A stretch of 64,000 nucleotides of DNA from Daedaleopsis sinensis (taxonomy: Eukaryota; Basidiomycota; Agaricomycetes; Polyporales; Polyporaceae): assembly GCA_033807695.1 (NCBI GenBank), contig CM066300.1, positions 4,340,001-4,404,000 of the forward strand. The letters are read 5' to 3'. A program made the translations under genes and the position numbers. Shown here one piece after another: positions 34,376 to 46,242 of this stretch; positions within the stretch are counted from its first letter, which is position 1; each line of letters starts with the position of its first letter. Under the pieces are notes generated by a model, which worked only from the letters and a program-made list of their open reading frames with translations, did no database searches and was not told where the DNA came from.

Positions 34376-37300
34376 ATGTCCTCCCCGACCGAACTCTATC
34401 TGCCCCCCTCCCTCCCCTACCCCATCAGGCTCGTCTCCCTCGCCGTCCAGCCCAACTCCGACGTACAACGCGGCTCCCGCCTCCTCGACTACTCCTTCAC
34501 CCACCGCCCCCCAGACCCCGACGCGCGCCCCGAGCTCCGCTTCGGCACATGGGACTCCTCTCTCGAGGGCACGATCACCAAGTGGTCGTTCGCGAACGGC
34601 CAGATCATCTCCGAACGCATCGCCCGGGAGACCCCCGTCGCCTACATCCTCGAGCCCTGCAAGCATGGCGTGCAGCTCGGCGGTCTCTGTTGCCTCTGTG
34701 GGAAGGACATGACAAGGTTCGTGCTTACCCACCCGTGCATACACGGCTCCCCCGCGTCGAGCGTGTTCGCTTCATGAGTCCCCCTCTTCTAGCTTTGACT
34801 ACACGGGCTTCTCGGACGCGTCTCGTGCGTCGATCCAGATGACCCATCTCGCCAACGGGCCCACCGTTTCTCTGGAAGAGGCACAGCGCATCGAGCAGGA
34901 GACCGCGCAGCACCTCACCAGCTCCCGCAAACTCTCCCTGATCGTTGATCTCGATCAGACAATTGTCCATGCCACCGTCGATCCAACCGTAGGAGAGTGG
35001 ATAGCCGAGGGCGAGGCTTGGGAAGCGCGCCAGGCGAAGAAGGCGGCCGAAGCGGAGGAGAAGGGCGACGGCGAGAAGAAGGACGGCGGTGCCGATCACA
35101 CTACTGACGCACAAGACGAGGTGAATCCCAACTGGGAAGCATTGAAGGACGTCAAGAAGTTCAGGCTCGGTCCGGAGGCGCTCGGGCAACCCCACCAGCG
35201 ACATAAGGGCAAGAAGCACATTGAGCAGGATGGTTGCATGTATTACATCAAGCCACGGTACGTCCACGCTACCTATCGCGCCCGGCTCATGAACCTTCGT
35301 GCGTGCCTCTGGACCACATTACACGCTCGTCGCATCCTTCCTAAGGTTGATGCCCAAGACGTGTGAAGGACAGACCACACTGGCTGAGCCGGTTACACGA
35401 GGTCATGTCCCCGGTGACTCGTATGAACGTGTTCGCTCACGCGACGCCACAACAGCCCCGGCCTCACACAGTTTCTGCAGTCATTGTCGACCAAGTATGA
35501 GATGCACGTTTATACCATGGGTACGCGTGCTTACGCAGAGGAAGTCTGTGCCGCCATCGACCCTGGCGGCAAGATTTTCGGCAATCGCATCCTCAGTCGA
35601 GACGAGAGTGGCAGTGAGCGAGACGTCCTTCCTTGCGTATGATCTGGAGGACTTACATGCTGGCATGAGGCTTGACGCAGAAGAGCTTGCAGCGACTCTT
35701 CCCTTGCGACCAGTCTATGGTAGTCATCATCGACGATCGCGCAGATGTGTGGGAGTGGAGTCCCAACCTTGTCAAAGTCATACCTTGTAAGCTAGCTCGC
35801 ATTGCTGTTCTTATATTGATTCGAGACTGAGCGATGGCCCGCATATAGATGACTTCTTCGTCGGGATCGGCGACATCAACTCCGCTTTCCTTCCCAAGAT
35901 TCAGCCTCTAGCACCTGTCATCCCCCCTCCGCCCGCGACAGCCGATCCGTCAGCCCCCGAACCGACCGTTGCCGTCGCTGACGCCGACGACGCGGACGAG
36001 GACGAGGATTCCGACTTGGAGGAGGAAGTGTTGGGCTCTGAATCCCCGTCCTCCCCATCACCCGAAGACGACCTCGCTGAGTTGGAGAAGGATGAGATGC
36101 TCGAGCAAAATACTCTAGCCCTGGAAGCCCAATTCGAAGAGCGGCCTCTAGCCAAAGAGCAGGAGAAGCTCCAGAAGACCGCGGAAGAGGCCGCAGAGCA
36201 TAGCGAGGAGAACGCCGAGCCTGGGTCCTCTCAGTCCGTCCAGAACGGCGATGCGACACCGACTCCCGAACCGAAGAAGGAGAAGCCTATCCGGAAAGCC
36301 CTACTCAAGAACGACGACGCGGAGCTCATCCGAGTCAAGAAGGTACGCGGTGTTGCGGCATGTTCTTCTGTGTATGATCGATTGATAATGGGCCAAAGAT
36401 TCTGGATTTCGTACACGAGCGATTCTACACCACGTACGATGCTCGTCACGAGAGAGATTCCAAATCATCTAGGAAAAAGCTAGGCAAGCGGCCCGAGGTC
36501 GAATATGACGTCCGGGTGCGTCACGCTCTTTACGCTTCTACAATGACTTTGAGCTGACATTGCACAGACAATCATCCCAAGACTCCGTCGGGATGTGCTA
36601 GGAGGCTGCCACCTGCTCTTCACTGGCATCATCCCCATCGCCACCCCACCAGAGACCGCAGAGATCTGGAAGACAGCGACGACCTTCGGCGCGCAATGCC
36701 ATACGGAGCTCTCGCCCATGGTCACGCACGTTGTCACAGCCCATGTAACCGCCCCCATCCTCGTCTCCCTCATCGCATTCTGACCCCCCTCCCCCTGCCA
36801 CAGCACAACTCGGCCAAGATCGACATGGCGCGGCGCAAGCACCCGTCCGCGAAGATCGTCTGGGTGCGCTGGCTCCACGACTCGCTCGCGCTCTGGGCGC
36901 GGCAGGACGAGGGCCCGTACCTGCTCGACCCCGAGCCCGCCGGGGGCGCGCGCGGCGCGGCGCTTGCGAGTCCCCCTTCGGATTCTCACCAGATTAGTTC
37001 TGACCCGGAGCCGGACGCAGATGACTGGGACGAGCTCGGCGCGGGCGGCCGCGCGCTCGGCGCCCTGGGCGTCGAGGGCCCCCGCAGGGAGGGCGGCGGA
37101 GGCGGGGGCGGGGAGGACGGCGACGAGAAGCTCGAGCTCGACGAGGTCGACTGGGACGAGATCAACAACGAGGTCGAGGCTGCCATGAACGAGAGCGACG
37201 ACGACGGGGACGGGGACGGGGACGACGGGGCGAGCGTGCGGAGCGGGATGTCCGAGGACGACGCCTCGTGGACGGACGAGTCGAACAGCATCATCAGGTG

Positions 37301-37755
37301 AGTGCCCCGCGCGCAACGCAACGCCTCGCACGCGGCTGACGCCGCCCCCGCCCCGCCCACGCAGCAGCACGACGTCTACCCCGCGCACGAAGCGGAAACG
37401 CGTGCGGAGCCTCACGCCGTCGGAGATCGGCGCTCTGGGCAACGGCGCGGACGTGGACGCGCTGCGGTCCCCGCTCGCGAAGCGCAAGAAGCTCGCGGCG
37501 GACCGCTCGGGCGCGAGCCGGCTCAAGGAGGCGTTCACGGCGGAGCAGCTGCAGCGGCGCGCGCCGTCGCGGGGCGCGGACGAGGACGGGGAGAGCACGC
37601 ACAGCCGGCGCTCGTCGCCTGTCAACGGCGGCGGCGGTGGTGGTGGCGGCGGCGGGGATGAGGACGACGACGAGGACGACGAGGACGACGGGAGCGAGTA
37701 CAACATGATCGAGGACGACTTCCTCGCGCGCGAGCTCGAGGCGGAATGGGGATAG
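34376..37755 (+). CDS. RNA polymerase II CTD phosphatase FCP1
   Basis: FCP1 dephosphorylates the C-terminal repeats of RNA polymerase II so that it can be recycled. N-terminal region: IARETPVAYILEPCKHGVQL and CCLCGKDMTR. Catalytic FCPH domain: LIVDLDQTIVH (the DxDxT nucleophile motif), EMHVYTMGTRAYAEEV, FGNRILSRDESGS, and MVVIIDDRADVWEWSPNLVK. An acidic Glu/Asp-rich linker follows, then a BRCT domain (GGCHLLFTGIIP ... MVTHVVTA ... AKIVWVRWLHDSLALW) split by an intron. The tail is acidic with a basic patch (KRKRVRSLTP) and a Gly run, ending YNMIEDDFLARELEAEW, a TFIIF-binding-like terminus as in other FCP1 proteins. The intron after YYIKPR (about 35258-35457) is unusually long at about 200 nt. 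Confidence 0.9.
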
Positions 37756-38324
37756 CGACGGCGGGGGTCTCCCGTGTGCGTCTTTATTTCGCTTTTCGTC
37801 ACTGTGCCTGTGTGTCGGTGTGTGCTCTGGCCGTCTCGCTCGTCGTCTATCCCGTCTGCTGTGTGGATCTGGCTCGTTCTCCTCGGTATCTGTCGGTCAG
37901 CTGGCTGTGTGTGTACATGGTATAGTAGTCTCGTCCAGCCGACGCTTTAGTAGTAGCGCAGTCTGTAAATCTGTAGTATACGATCCCTGCGGCGCCCCCA
38001 CCTCATTCATCTGACTCTTGGAATACCGATACCGTTGACTTATTCTCGTGATGTACGCGTAGCCAACAATAGATGTACGAGTCTTCCAGACTTCCGAAGG
38101 TCTATTGAGGCGTCAACAGGAATCCCGAGTGGTTAGTATGAAGTGGCCCGTGCTGTGGTCCGTGACAACGCCTGGAGGTGAGTGCCTAGATGAGGGCGAG
38201 TACAATCATTTCCTTCAATCCAATCCAGGGTCTAATACATCAACAAGAGTCTCATAACGATAGTATGTGCGGGTATCTGGCGACATCACCAGGATGTCTG
38301 AACACGCCAAGTAGTGTGTTCCGT
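37756..38324. other. Convergent intergenic region
   Basis: About 570 bp between the stop of FCP1 and the stop of the metallopeptidase gene. T-rich with TGTGTG runs, as expected of 3' UTRs and terminators; no gene seen. Confidence 0.5.
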
Positions 38325-38857
38325 CTAGTTTGCTCCGTGCGGATCCTCCAAATGCCCCTTGTACAGCTTCCACAGCTTGGACACTTTCCGGCCGGTCACG
38401 TCCTTGAAGATGTGCTCGTCGTACTCCTTCTCCTTGAGGCCCTCGTTGAGCTCGCGAACGGAGCCGTCCCCGTACCGGCTCTCGACCCACTCGAGGAAGT
38501 ACGCGGTCTTCTGGTACCCAGCATCCCACTCTCCGTCGGCATCCCTCTTCCAGTGCGGCGGAGCAAGCCCGGCATTCAGACGGACCCAATCTGGGAGGAC
38601 GAACATCATCAGCATCATCTATCATCGAAGCTCTCCGATTGCTGAGCGAGGACTCCGAGGGAATGCAAACTGACCGGCGATGCCCTCAATGAGGCCGCCC
38701 GGGCACTTTCCGCAGCCGTTGTACTGGTAGCAGTGCACCATCTCGTGCACGAGCACGCCGAGGATCTCGTCCTTGGCGCGTGACTGGGAATTGCGGATGT
38801 GGTCGAGCGAGAAGTGGATCTCCTTGTGCGTCGGGGAGCCGAAGGTGTGCGCGACGC

Positions 38858-38866
38858 CGTCCATGG
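38858..38866. repeat. Target-site duplication, left copy
   Basis: CGTCCATGG, identical to 40328-40336, at the left boundary of the element inside the metallopeptidase exon. Confidence 0.85.
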
Positions 38867-40327
38867 AGCCGTCTACACCAAGGCATATTTGCCTCTGGTC
38901 TAAAAACCGTACAGACATTTTCCTCCCCTTCCCATCACCGCCCATACCCTCCGCATCAAACGGACCATCGGCCACATTATTTCTGGCGCCTGTGGCATAT
39001 GCGTGCCGTGCATGCCGCCCGCCCGCATCCCCAAGTCAGGAAGTCCGCCCGCCGTCCCAGATTCCCATGTACCCGCCCGCCCGCCCGCCGCGCATGCCGC
39101 TCTACCCGTGGTAGAACGGAACAGGCGGGCAGGATACCCGACGTGTGCTCCCCGTCGTCCTGCCCGCCCGCCTGCTCCGTTCTACCATGGGTGGAGCGGC
39201 ATGCACGGCGGGCAGGCAGGACGGCGGGCAGGACGCGTCCGACGCGTCGCGCATCTACAGCTGGTGTCAAAATTAATGCCCGACAAACGCCGAGCACGCA
39301 GACGCGCGAGTCGACAAAAATCTACAAGTGACAGCACAACAATTCGTATCCCGGTCTGTGACAAATTATAGACAATATCTACACTCTACTAGTGACATGT
39401 GAGATCAATCTGTGAGTTTGAGAGGCCTATGCCTCTGGGAGACTTCGTACAATGACGAAGGATAGCGACACGTCTCAGGCGTCTAGCAAAGACTGCTGTA
39501 GACGCTCCGATGGGTGCTCTCAGGCGCCCAAACCTGCTCTCCAAAACATACTCTGTGTGGACGAGCACGCATGCCTTCGCCTCCTAAATGTTTCATGAAG
39601 CTTTCAAGAGCAGAAATAAAGCTTACTGAGATACCAAGGGGGATGTAGCTATTTTTTACAGAGTACACATCCGTTCATGCACAAATGTTGCGCTGGCGTG
39701 TTTTGCGTCATCAGCGTCTGTCGGGCATTAATTTTGACACCAGCTGTAATAATGACGTGGGCAGGGGCGGACGACGACACGCAGTGGGCGAACGAACCGC
39801 CCGTCGGTTGTGTCGTATCAGATGGATCCGTGGGCAGCGACCTCGGCGCCCATCGGCTGCGTTGTCAGGAAGCGACGGGGAGAGCACGCTCAGCGCGCAG
39901 TGGGGCGGCATGCACGGGCGGGCGGGATGGCAGGAGCGAGGTTGAGGACGCGTTGGGTGTCCTTCAACTTTGGCGCCATGCACGGCGGGCTGTCGGGTGG
40001 AACGGCGGGGTGAGAAGTCGAGGACGCGTCGGATGCGTCCTCCGGTACTATCCCGTAGAGCAAGGACATCCGAGTCGGCGCGTGGACGCGTTGGACGCGT
40101 CGGGACATTGGCGGGGGCACCACCCACGGCGGGCGGGCGGTGAAAGATGCGGCGGGTATGCCGTACAAGGGCGGGCGAGCGGGGAGGCAACGCAGGCACG
40201 CAGATGGCACAGGCGCCGTGGCTGATGATCCGCATGATGCGGAGGGCATGGGCGGTGATGGGAGGGGGGAGAAATATCTCCGCACGGTTCTTTAACCAAG
40301 GGCAAATATGCCTTGGTGTAGAATCTA
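38867..40327. mobile_element. 1461-bp long-inverted-repeat (foldback or MULE-like) element, non-autonomous
   Basis: The outer ends are inverted copies: TCTACACCAAGGCATATTTGCC on the left strand matches the reverse complement at 40301-40322, and similarity continues inward for at least 200 bp (for example CCCATCACCGCCCAT on the left against ATGGGCGGTGATGGG on the right). An inner inverted pair, 39257-39290 and 39714-39747, matches 33 of 34 bases. Between them lies a 420-bp unique core. The flanks carry an exact 9-bp duplication. No transposase frame is evident. Long arms plus a 9-bp duplication fit Mutator-like or foldback elements; the family is inference. Confidence 0.82.
39092..39204. repeat. 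Imperfect palindrome within the left arm
   Basis: GCATGCCGCTCTACCC with GTAGAACGGA on one side is mirrored by TCCGTTCTAC with GGAGCGGCATGC on the other; the inner arms are GGCGGGCAGGA and TCCTGCCCGCC. Could form a long hairpin with a loop of about 25 nt. Confidence 0.7.
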
Positions 40328-40336
40328 CGTCCATGG
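40328..40336. repeat. Target-site duplication, right copy
   Basis: CGTCCATGG, identical to 38858-38866. Confidence 0.85.
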
Positions 40337-40718
40337 GCCGGAGCACGAGCGTGACACACTGCACGCTGCAGAGCGGCGGCACGGACATCCGCCGGGAAGC
40401 GTCATCGGAACACCCAGCGTGACCGCGGAGAATCGTCGAATTTGACGGGTGCCGGCATGGCAGAGGCACGGTAATGAATGGAGGCGGCAGTTAGCAGGCG
40501 TACGGTGTGACCGAAGAGCTGGCAGCGTACTTGGTTGGGGCGGTCTCGGGCGTGTAGAGCCAGGTGCAGACCGTGACGACCGCATCTCGTAAGGCGTCGT
40601 CTGGACGGATGTGGTCGAGGAAGAGCTTCGCGCCGGGATGTGCGAGGTCCTCGATGCGAAGTTGGAAGGTGGGTATCGGCCATTGCGGCGAGGGGTCGTG
40701 AGGGGGCGGAGGCGGCAT

Positions 40719-41114
40719 CGAGGCGCGGGCTCGAGGAGTACCAGGTGGTGGTTTGTTGCCACAACGCCTGAACGGCGAGCGCTAATCTACGGGAACCCAA
40801 GTCGGGCGGATGATCGAGTGTGACAGCGTGACAGCGGTTCCTCCCATCATGCGCCCCGGGCGGAGAACGCGGCCGCTCATCCCGTCCAACGTCAACAGCC
40901 TCCTTCGAATCCACCACGCCATCTCCTGACCCTTCAGCTGACCGCTGCTCATCGTTTTGCTCGACAGGCTCGCCCACCATGACCATAATGTTTGCTTCTA
41001 GCGCCTCGGACGGGATACCGACTCAGCCTGCGAACCAACGTAGAATTCACGATTTAAGACGATACCACCATGGCCTGGATGCTCAACGAGCTGCTGAGCT
41101 GCCTGCCCCTCTCG
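40719..41114. promoter_or_regulatory. Divergent upstream region, metallopeptidase and beta-xylosidase
   Basis: About 350-395 bp between divergent start codons. No known carbon or xylanase regulator site was confidently recognised. Confidence 0.3.
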
Positions 41115-43751
41115 ATGGTTCACGGACTGCGTCGACTCTCTGCTCTGCTCGCCGCGCTTGCGGTTGGATCCTCGTCGGCGCAAGCGACATACGGTTTCCC
41201 AGACTGCGTCAATGGCCCCTTGAAGGACAACGCTGTCTGCGATGTATCCAAGGATGCTATCACCCGCGCTACCGCCCTCATCGACCTCTGGACGAACGAG
41301 GAGCTGACGAACAACACGGTCAACGCTTCGCCTGGGGTTCCTCGCCTGGGCCTGCCTGCGTACAACTGGTGGTCTGAGGGCCTTGTAAGTTGCTCTGTAG
41401 TCCTATCGATGATATCATCTCACCAATGACGTCGTCTACCAGCATGGTGTCGCACAAAGTCCGGGAGTAGCGTTCGCACCATCCGGCGAATTTAGCCACG
41501 CGACTTCGTTCCCGCAACCTATTCTCATGGGCGCTGCCTTCGACGATCCGCTCATTCGGGCGGTCGCGTCTGTTGTCAGCACAGAAGGTCGCGCCTTCAA
41601 CAATGCTCAACGCGCTGGTCTCGATTACTGGACACCAAATATTAATCGTGAGCGCTGAGCCTTGAGTATCATTACGTCTTATACGGACTGACTGTCGTCG
41701 TCGTGATCCACAGCGTTCAAGGACCCGCGATGGGGTCGTGGTCAGGAAACTCCCGGAGAAGACCCTTTCCATCTCCAGCAATACGTCTATAACCTGATTG
41801 TTGGGCTGCAAGGCGGGGTCGACCCGAAACCTTATTTCAAAGTCGTCGCGGACTGCAAACACTTCGCAGCATACGACATGGATAACTGGGAGGGTGTCGT
41901 TCGTTATGGCTTCGATGCCAAGGTCACCCAGCAGGACCTCTCCGACTTCTACCTGCCTCCTTTCCAGACATGCGTGCGCGACGCCAAGGTCGCCAGCGTG
42001 ATGTGCTCTTACAATGCCGTGAATGGTATCCCATCCTGTGCGAGCAGCTTCCTCCTCCAGGACATATTGAGGGATACTTGGGGTTTCACGGATGACAGAT
42101 GGGTGACGAGCGATTGCGACGCTGTCCAGAACATCTTTACTCCGCACAATTTCACAGACAATCCAGCCCAGGCTGCGGCCGATGCATTGCTCGCGGGCAC
42201 AGACATCGACTGTGGGACGTTCTCGTCGACCTACCTACCAGACGCGCTCGCACAGGGTTTGATCACTAGAGCTGATCTCAAGAGAGCCGCCGTACGTCAG
42301 TACGCGTCTCTTGTCAGGTGTGTCGCGCTGTCGTTATGTTATTTCATTTAGACTAATGCGCAAATACACCGTAGGCTCGGCTACTTTGATCCCCCCGAGT
42401 CACAGCCCTTCCGCCAGCTCGGCTGGGCCGACGTAAACACACCCGAGGCACAGCAGCTTGCCCACACCGCCGCCGTCGAGGGCATCGTCCTTCTGAAGAA
42501 TGATGGCGTCCTGCCGCTTTCTAAGCGCATTCGCAAGCTGGTGCTCATCGGTCCGTGGGCAAACGCAACCACGCTGATGCAGGGCAACTACGCCGGCGTC
42601 GCCCCGTTCCTCATCAGCCCGCTCCTGGGCGCACAGCAGGCCGGCTTCGAGGTCGAGTACGTGCTCGGCACGGGCGTCACCACCGGGAACGACACGAGTG
42701 GGTTCCCGGCCGCCGTCGCGGCAGCGAGGCGCGCGGACGCCGTTGTCTTCGCAGGAGGGCTTGATGAGACCGTCGAGCGCGAGGAGGTCGACCGTCTGAA
42801 CGTCACTTGGCCAGGCAACCAGCTCGATCTCGTCGCCGAGCTCGAACGTGTCGGAAAGCCGCTGATTGTCGCGCAGTTCGGCGGCGGCCAGCTCGACGAC
42901 ACGGCCCTGAAGAACAGTCGTGCGGTACGTCCATTTACGCTCTATTGCATATCCGGGGTTGCCTCCGTCGGACTTTGACCCGACACACTCGGGATCCCGA
43001 GTCTCCCTCTATCTATCTCCATCTACTTTCGGACGGCGGACACTGACCGCCCCGTGCTGTGCAGGTCAACGCAATCGTCTGGGGTGGTTACCCCGGTCAG
43101 AGCGGCGGCACAGCTCTCTTCGACATCCTGACGGGCAAGACCGCCCCCGCCGGACGGCTGCCCATCACGCAGTACCCCGCGGCGTACGCAGAGCAGGTGC
43201 CCATGACGGACATGACGCTCCGCCCGAGCGCGACGAACCCCGGGCGCACGTACAAGTGGTACTCGGGCACGCCCGTCTTCGAGTTCGGGTTCGGGCTGCA
43301 CTACACGACGTTCGCGCTCGCGTGGGCCGCCCCCGCGCGCAGCACGTTCAGCATCGCGCAGCTCGTCGCGCGCGCGCGCACGGGCGCGGCGTTCGCGGAC
43401 CTCGCGCCGCTCGACACGTTCGCGGTGCGCGTGACGAACACAGGGCGCGCGGCGTCCGACTACGTCGCGCTCCTCTTCGTGCGCGGGGCGTTCGGGCCCG
43501 CGCCGCACCCGAACAAGCAGCTCGTCGCGTACACGCGCCTGCACGCGCTCGCGCCCGGGAAGAGCGCGGTCGCGGAGCTCACGGTCACGCTTGGGGCGAT
43601 CGCGCGCGCGGACGCGAGCGGGGCGAAGTGGGTGTACCCCGGCACGTACACGCTCGCGCTGGACACGACGGGCGCGCTGCAGCACACGTTCACGCTCACC
43701 GGGGAGGCGGCGAAGATCGCGGACTGGCCGGCTGATACGAGTTCACAGTAG
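41070..43751 (+). CDS. GH3 family beta-xylosidase, secreted
   Basis: Secreted exo-enzyme that releases xylose from xylo-oligosaccharides. A signal peptide is present (LRRLSALLAALAVGSSSAQA); the second in-frame ATG at 41115 places it at the very N-terminus and is the more likely start, the ATG at 41070 adding 15 residues. Family blocks: [89 protein letters not shown], and TSDCDAV with the nucleophile Asp codon at 42112-42114. The C-terminal domains include EGIVLLKNDGVLPLSK, GGYPGQSGGTALFDILTGKT, YKWYSGTPVFEFGFGLHYT, and a fibronectin-III-like end. Introns lie near 41384-41441, 41649-41713, 42318-42375 and 42926-43064. Several N-x-S/T sites fit an extracellular glycoprotein. Confidence 0.92.
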
Positions 43752-44100
43752 GGGCCAGTAGGGGGAAGAGTCTGGGCCATGCGCCGTGTGTCGAAGGTGC
43801 TGCTTGTTGCATGCTTTGTAACATCCGCCCGGGGCCACGCTTTGTCTCGTCAAGAATGCGAATAACAATGTGATTTCCGTCTGTTACTAGACCGCGACAT
43901 CCCACGCTAGTGTATAGTGTCCGTTTCCCTAAGCCGACAACTTCCGATCGAACACATAGTACCGTTACAGCCCACGATTCATATATCGAGCGCTGTTTAC
44001 CAAGATCCCAAACCCGAGAGGAGTCCATATAGATAGATATAGCCAAACCCACTTCCTAACCGTGACCAAGAAAGGCGGCGGCGGCGAAGGCGCGCGGCGC
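43752..44100. other. Convergent intergenic region, beta-xylosidase and laccase
   Basis: 349 bp between two stop codons facing each other; presumably both 3' UTRs. Nothing else seen. Confidence 0.5.
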
Positions 44101-46242
44101 TTACCGGTCGCTTTCGTCGAGCGCGTCGTATGTCGGGCAGAGGTCCGACCACGCCTGCGGCACGGGGTTCGCGCTCTGCACGTCGGGGATGTCCTCGGCG
44201 AAGACGACGGCGAAGCCCGCGTCCAGGTGGAAGTCGATGTGGCAGTGGAGGAACCACGGGCCGGGGTTGTCCGTCGTGAAGCGGATCGTGACGTTGTCGC
44301 CCGCGGCGGGGGTGCCGGTGCTCACGACGTCGCGCCAGATGGGGTCGTCGTAGTTGTAGTCGGTGCTGCCCGCGCTGCGGACGACGGCGAAGGCGTGCTG
44401 GAGGCGGCACGGGCACAGGGTCAGCGGGTCACACACGGTGAACAGTGTAAAGTGGGACGTACGCCGTGCAGATGGAAGGGGTGGGGCGCGCCTGGAGCAG
44501 CGGTAGTTGCGGGGAACGAGAGCTCGATCGTGGCCTGGGAGGGGAGCTCGTACACGCTGCCCGAGGGGAGGAGGTCCTGGGCTGCGTTCGCGCCGCTCAG
44601 GATCTGGAGGAGGACGGGGACGGTCGGGGGCTGGAAGCTCGCGTTGTTGATGAAGAAGTTGCTGCCGTTCTGATAGAGCAAGGGGAGGGGGTCCGTCAGC
44701 GACGCCCGGGGCGTAAGGAAGGGGGCACGGCTTACGAAGTTGAAATCGAAGTTTATCGCCTTGTCCACACCCCCGGGAGTTGCGCTGCCAGGCTGGTGAA
44801 GAAGTCAGCGAAGATCGGTCGACGAGAAAGGGTGACAGGGTACTTACCACAGGCATGGACGCGAGAGGGTGGAGGTTGGTCTCGACCAGGGGAGTCTGGG
44901 AGGTTGTCTGGGTCGTTGTGGGGTCTACCGGGTCCGCACCATCGTAGCGAAGGATGGCGGAGTTGATGCCGTCAGCGAAACCCGTCGTCCCGAAGTTGGG
45001 GTCCGCCCGAATCCAGTAGTTACCAACGTCTTGATCAGCGTTGAGCTTTGGAAGACGATGTCAGACTCCATGACTTGTCGCAGTCGAAGGGAAAGATATA
45101 CGTACCACGAAGGAGTAACGCTGTGCAGCAAAGATCTGAATGGAGTCGACCACGAGAGGCTTGGTGTTGATACTGTCCGCCTCGATGACCGTCATTGTGT
45201 GGTTATCGACGCTGAACGTATAGTTCGGGTCGCATGAGAGCGACACCAGACGGAAACGATACCTGGGGACAATACGTCAGCCACGGTGCCTCACTGTGTT
45301 GATGGGGATGCTGACCGTTTGCCTTTGGTAACATTGATGACAGCCAGGTCCGCATTGGGGGTGCTAGAGCTACGTCCTAGCCCGTTGATGAGAGTCGCAT
45401 CAGCACCAAACCTGGATGATAGTGAGTGAGCGAGTGACAAATGGCGATATGTCGTCTCATACTCACGGGAAAGCTGGACCGAGCTTGGCCGCAACATGGT
45501 ACCAGTCCGACAACGTGATAACCGTCGAATCTGGACAGACAAGAATGAGGGCAGGACTTGGTCTACATCAGAAAGATATTACCATCGTCAACATCGTACA
45601 GGCTAGCATGAGGGTCTTGGGGGTCGTAAACCACGAAAGGACCTCGCAGACCATCACAATATTGCGTAGAGAGATGGCTGTGGTACCAGAAAGTACCTAG
45701 GAGAGTGCAGGCTCAGCCACTACGCGATAAACATGCGAGAGGGGTCTGCGTACCAGCCTGGTCAGGGACCTGGAAGTTGTACAAGAACGAATTGCCGCTT
45801 GCAATGGGACATTGGTTAATGAAGGCGGGGCCATCTGCCCAATTGGTGCCCTTCTGGAAGAAACCATGCCAGTGCTATAATCGTCAAGTTAGCGCTAGTG
45901 TGATCATCAAAGGGAGGAGAATGCTGACAATGCTCGTGGTCTTTAGCATCGTATGGTTCGTCATCTTGTTGATCAGGTTGAGCTGGAAGTTGTCGCCCTG
46001 GGCAGGATATGGTATTCAGGTATCCATACGCAGGCGACTCGGAGCAGCTGTGCCCCTACCTTCTGTCCAGTGATGAGTGGTGAGGGGAACACGTTGTTGA
46101 CCACGACGGCCTCCCGAGTGAAACCATCGGGACTGATAGCTGCGTTGGTGACCGTGAGGTCGGCAGTGGGCCCGATACCAGCGTGCGCTACAGCGACGAA
46201 GCAGAGGGTGATGTAGGAGAGCAAAGACTGGAATCTGGCCAT
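44101..46242 (-). CDS. Laccase (multicopper oxidase), secreted
   Basis: Oxidises phenols with reduction of oxygen to water; in wood-decay basidiomycetes a lignin-active extracellular enzyme. Start [20 protein letters not shown] is a signal peptide, followed by the mature N-terminus [20 protein letters not shown] typical of basidiomycete laccases. Copper signatures: L1 [21 protein letters not shown]2 [20 protein letters not shown]3 HPFHLHG, and L4 [20 protein letters not shown] with Cys and two His for T1/T3. The residue before HL in L4 is Phe where Trp is usual, and a Leu sits at the axial T1 region. The gene is cut by about ten short introns (for example 46059 downward, just after ITGQK, and just before HWHG). 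An upstream ATG in the same frame at 46308 is unlikely because it precedes the signal peptide by 22 residues. Confidence 0.92.

Larger units (their letters stand above)
38325..40718 (-). pseudogene. Basic secretory protein (BSP) family metallopeptidase, split by a transposon
   Basis: Exons 40531-40718, 40328-40365 joined to 38675-38857 across the inserted element, and 38325-38590. Without the element and one target duplicate they sum to 225 codons. N-terminus: PSPQWPIPTFQLRIEDLAHP and LRDAVVTVCTWLYTPETAP. Then VTLVLRPMD, interrupted, resuming GVAHTFGSPTHKEIHFSLDH. The metal site is HEMVHCYQYNG (HExxH), followed by GLIEGIADWVRLNAGLAPPH and YQKTAYFLEWVESRYGDGS, hallmarks of the BSP/plant secretory peptidase-like family. 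No other disabling change was found, so the break is probably recent. No signal peptide is evident. As it stands only truncated products could be made. Confidence 0.85.

Noticed and set aside
36480..37802. 440-codon minus-strand frame with a long Ser run
   Set aside because: Mirror image of the acidic and Gly-rich tail of FCP1; no domain of its own.
38675..38975. A separate short peptidase gene starting MADGPFDAEG
   Set aside because: Those first residues are translated from the transposon arm; the true N-terminus lies on the other side of the insertion.
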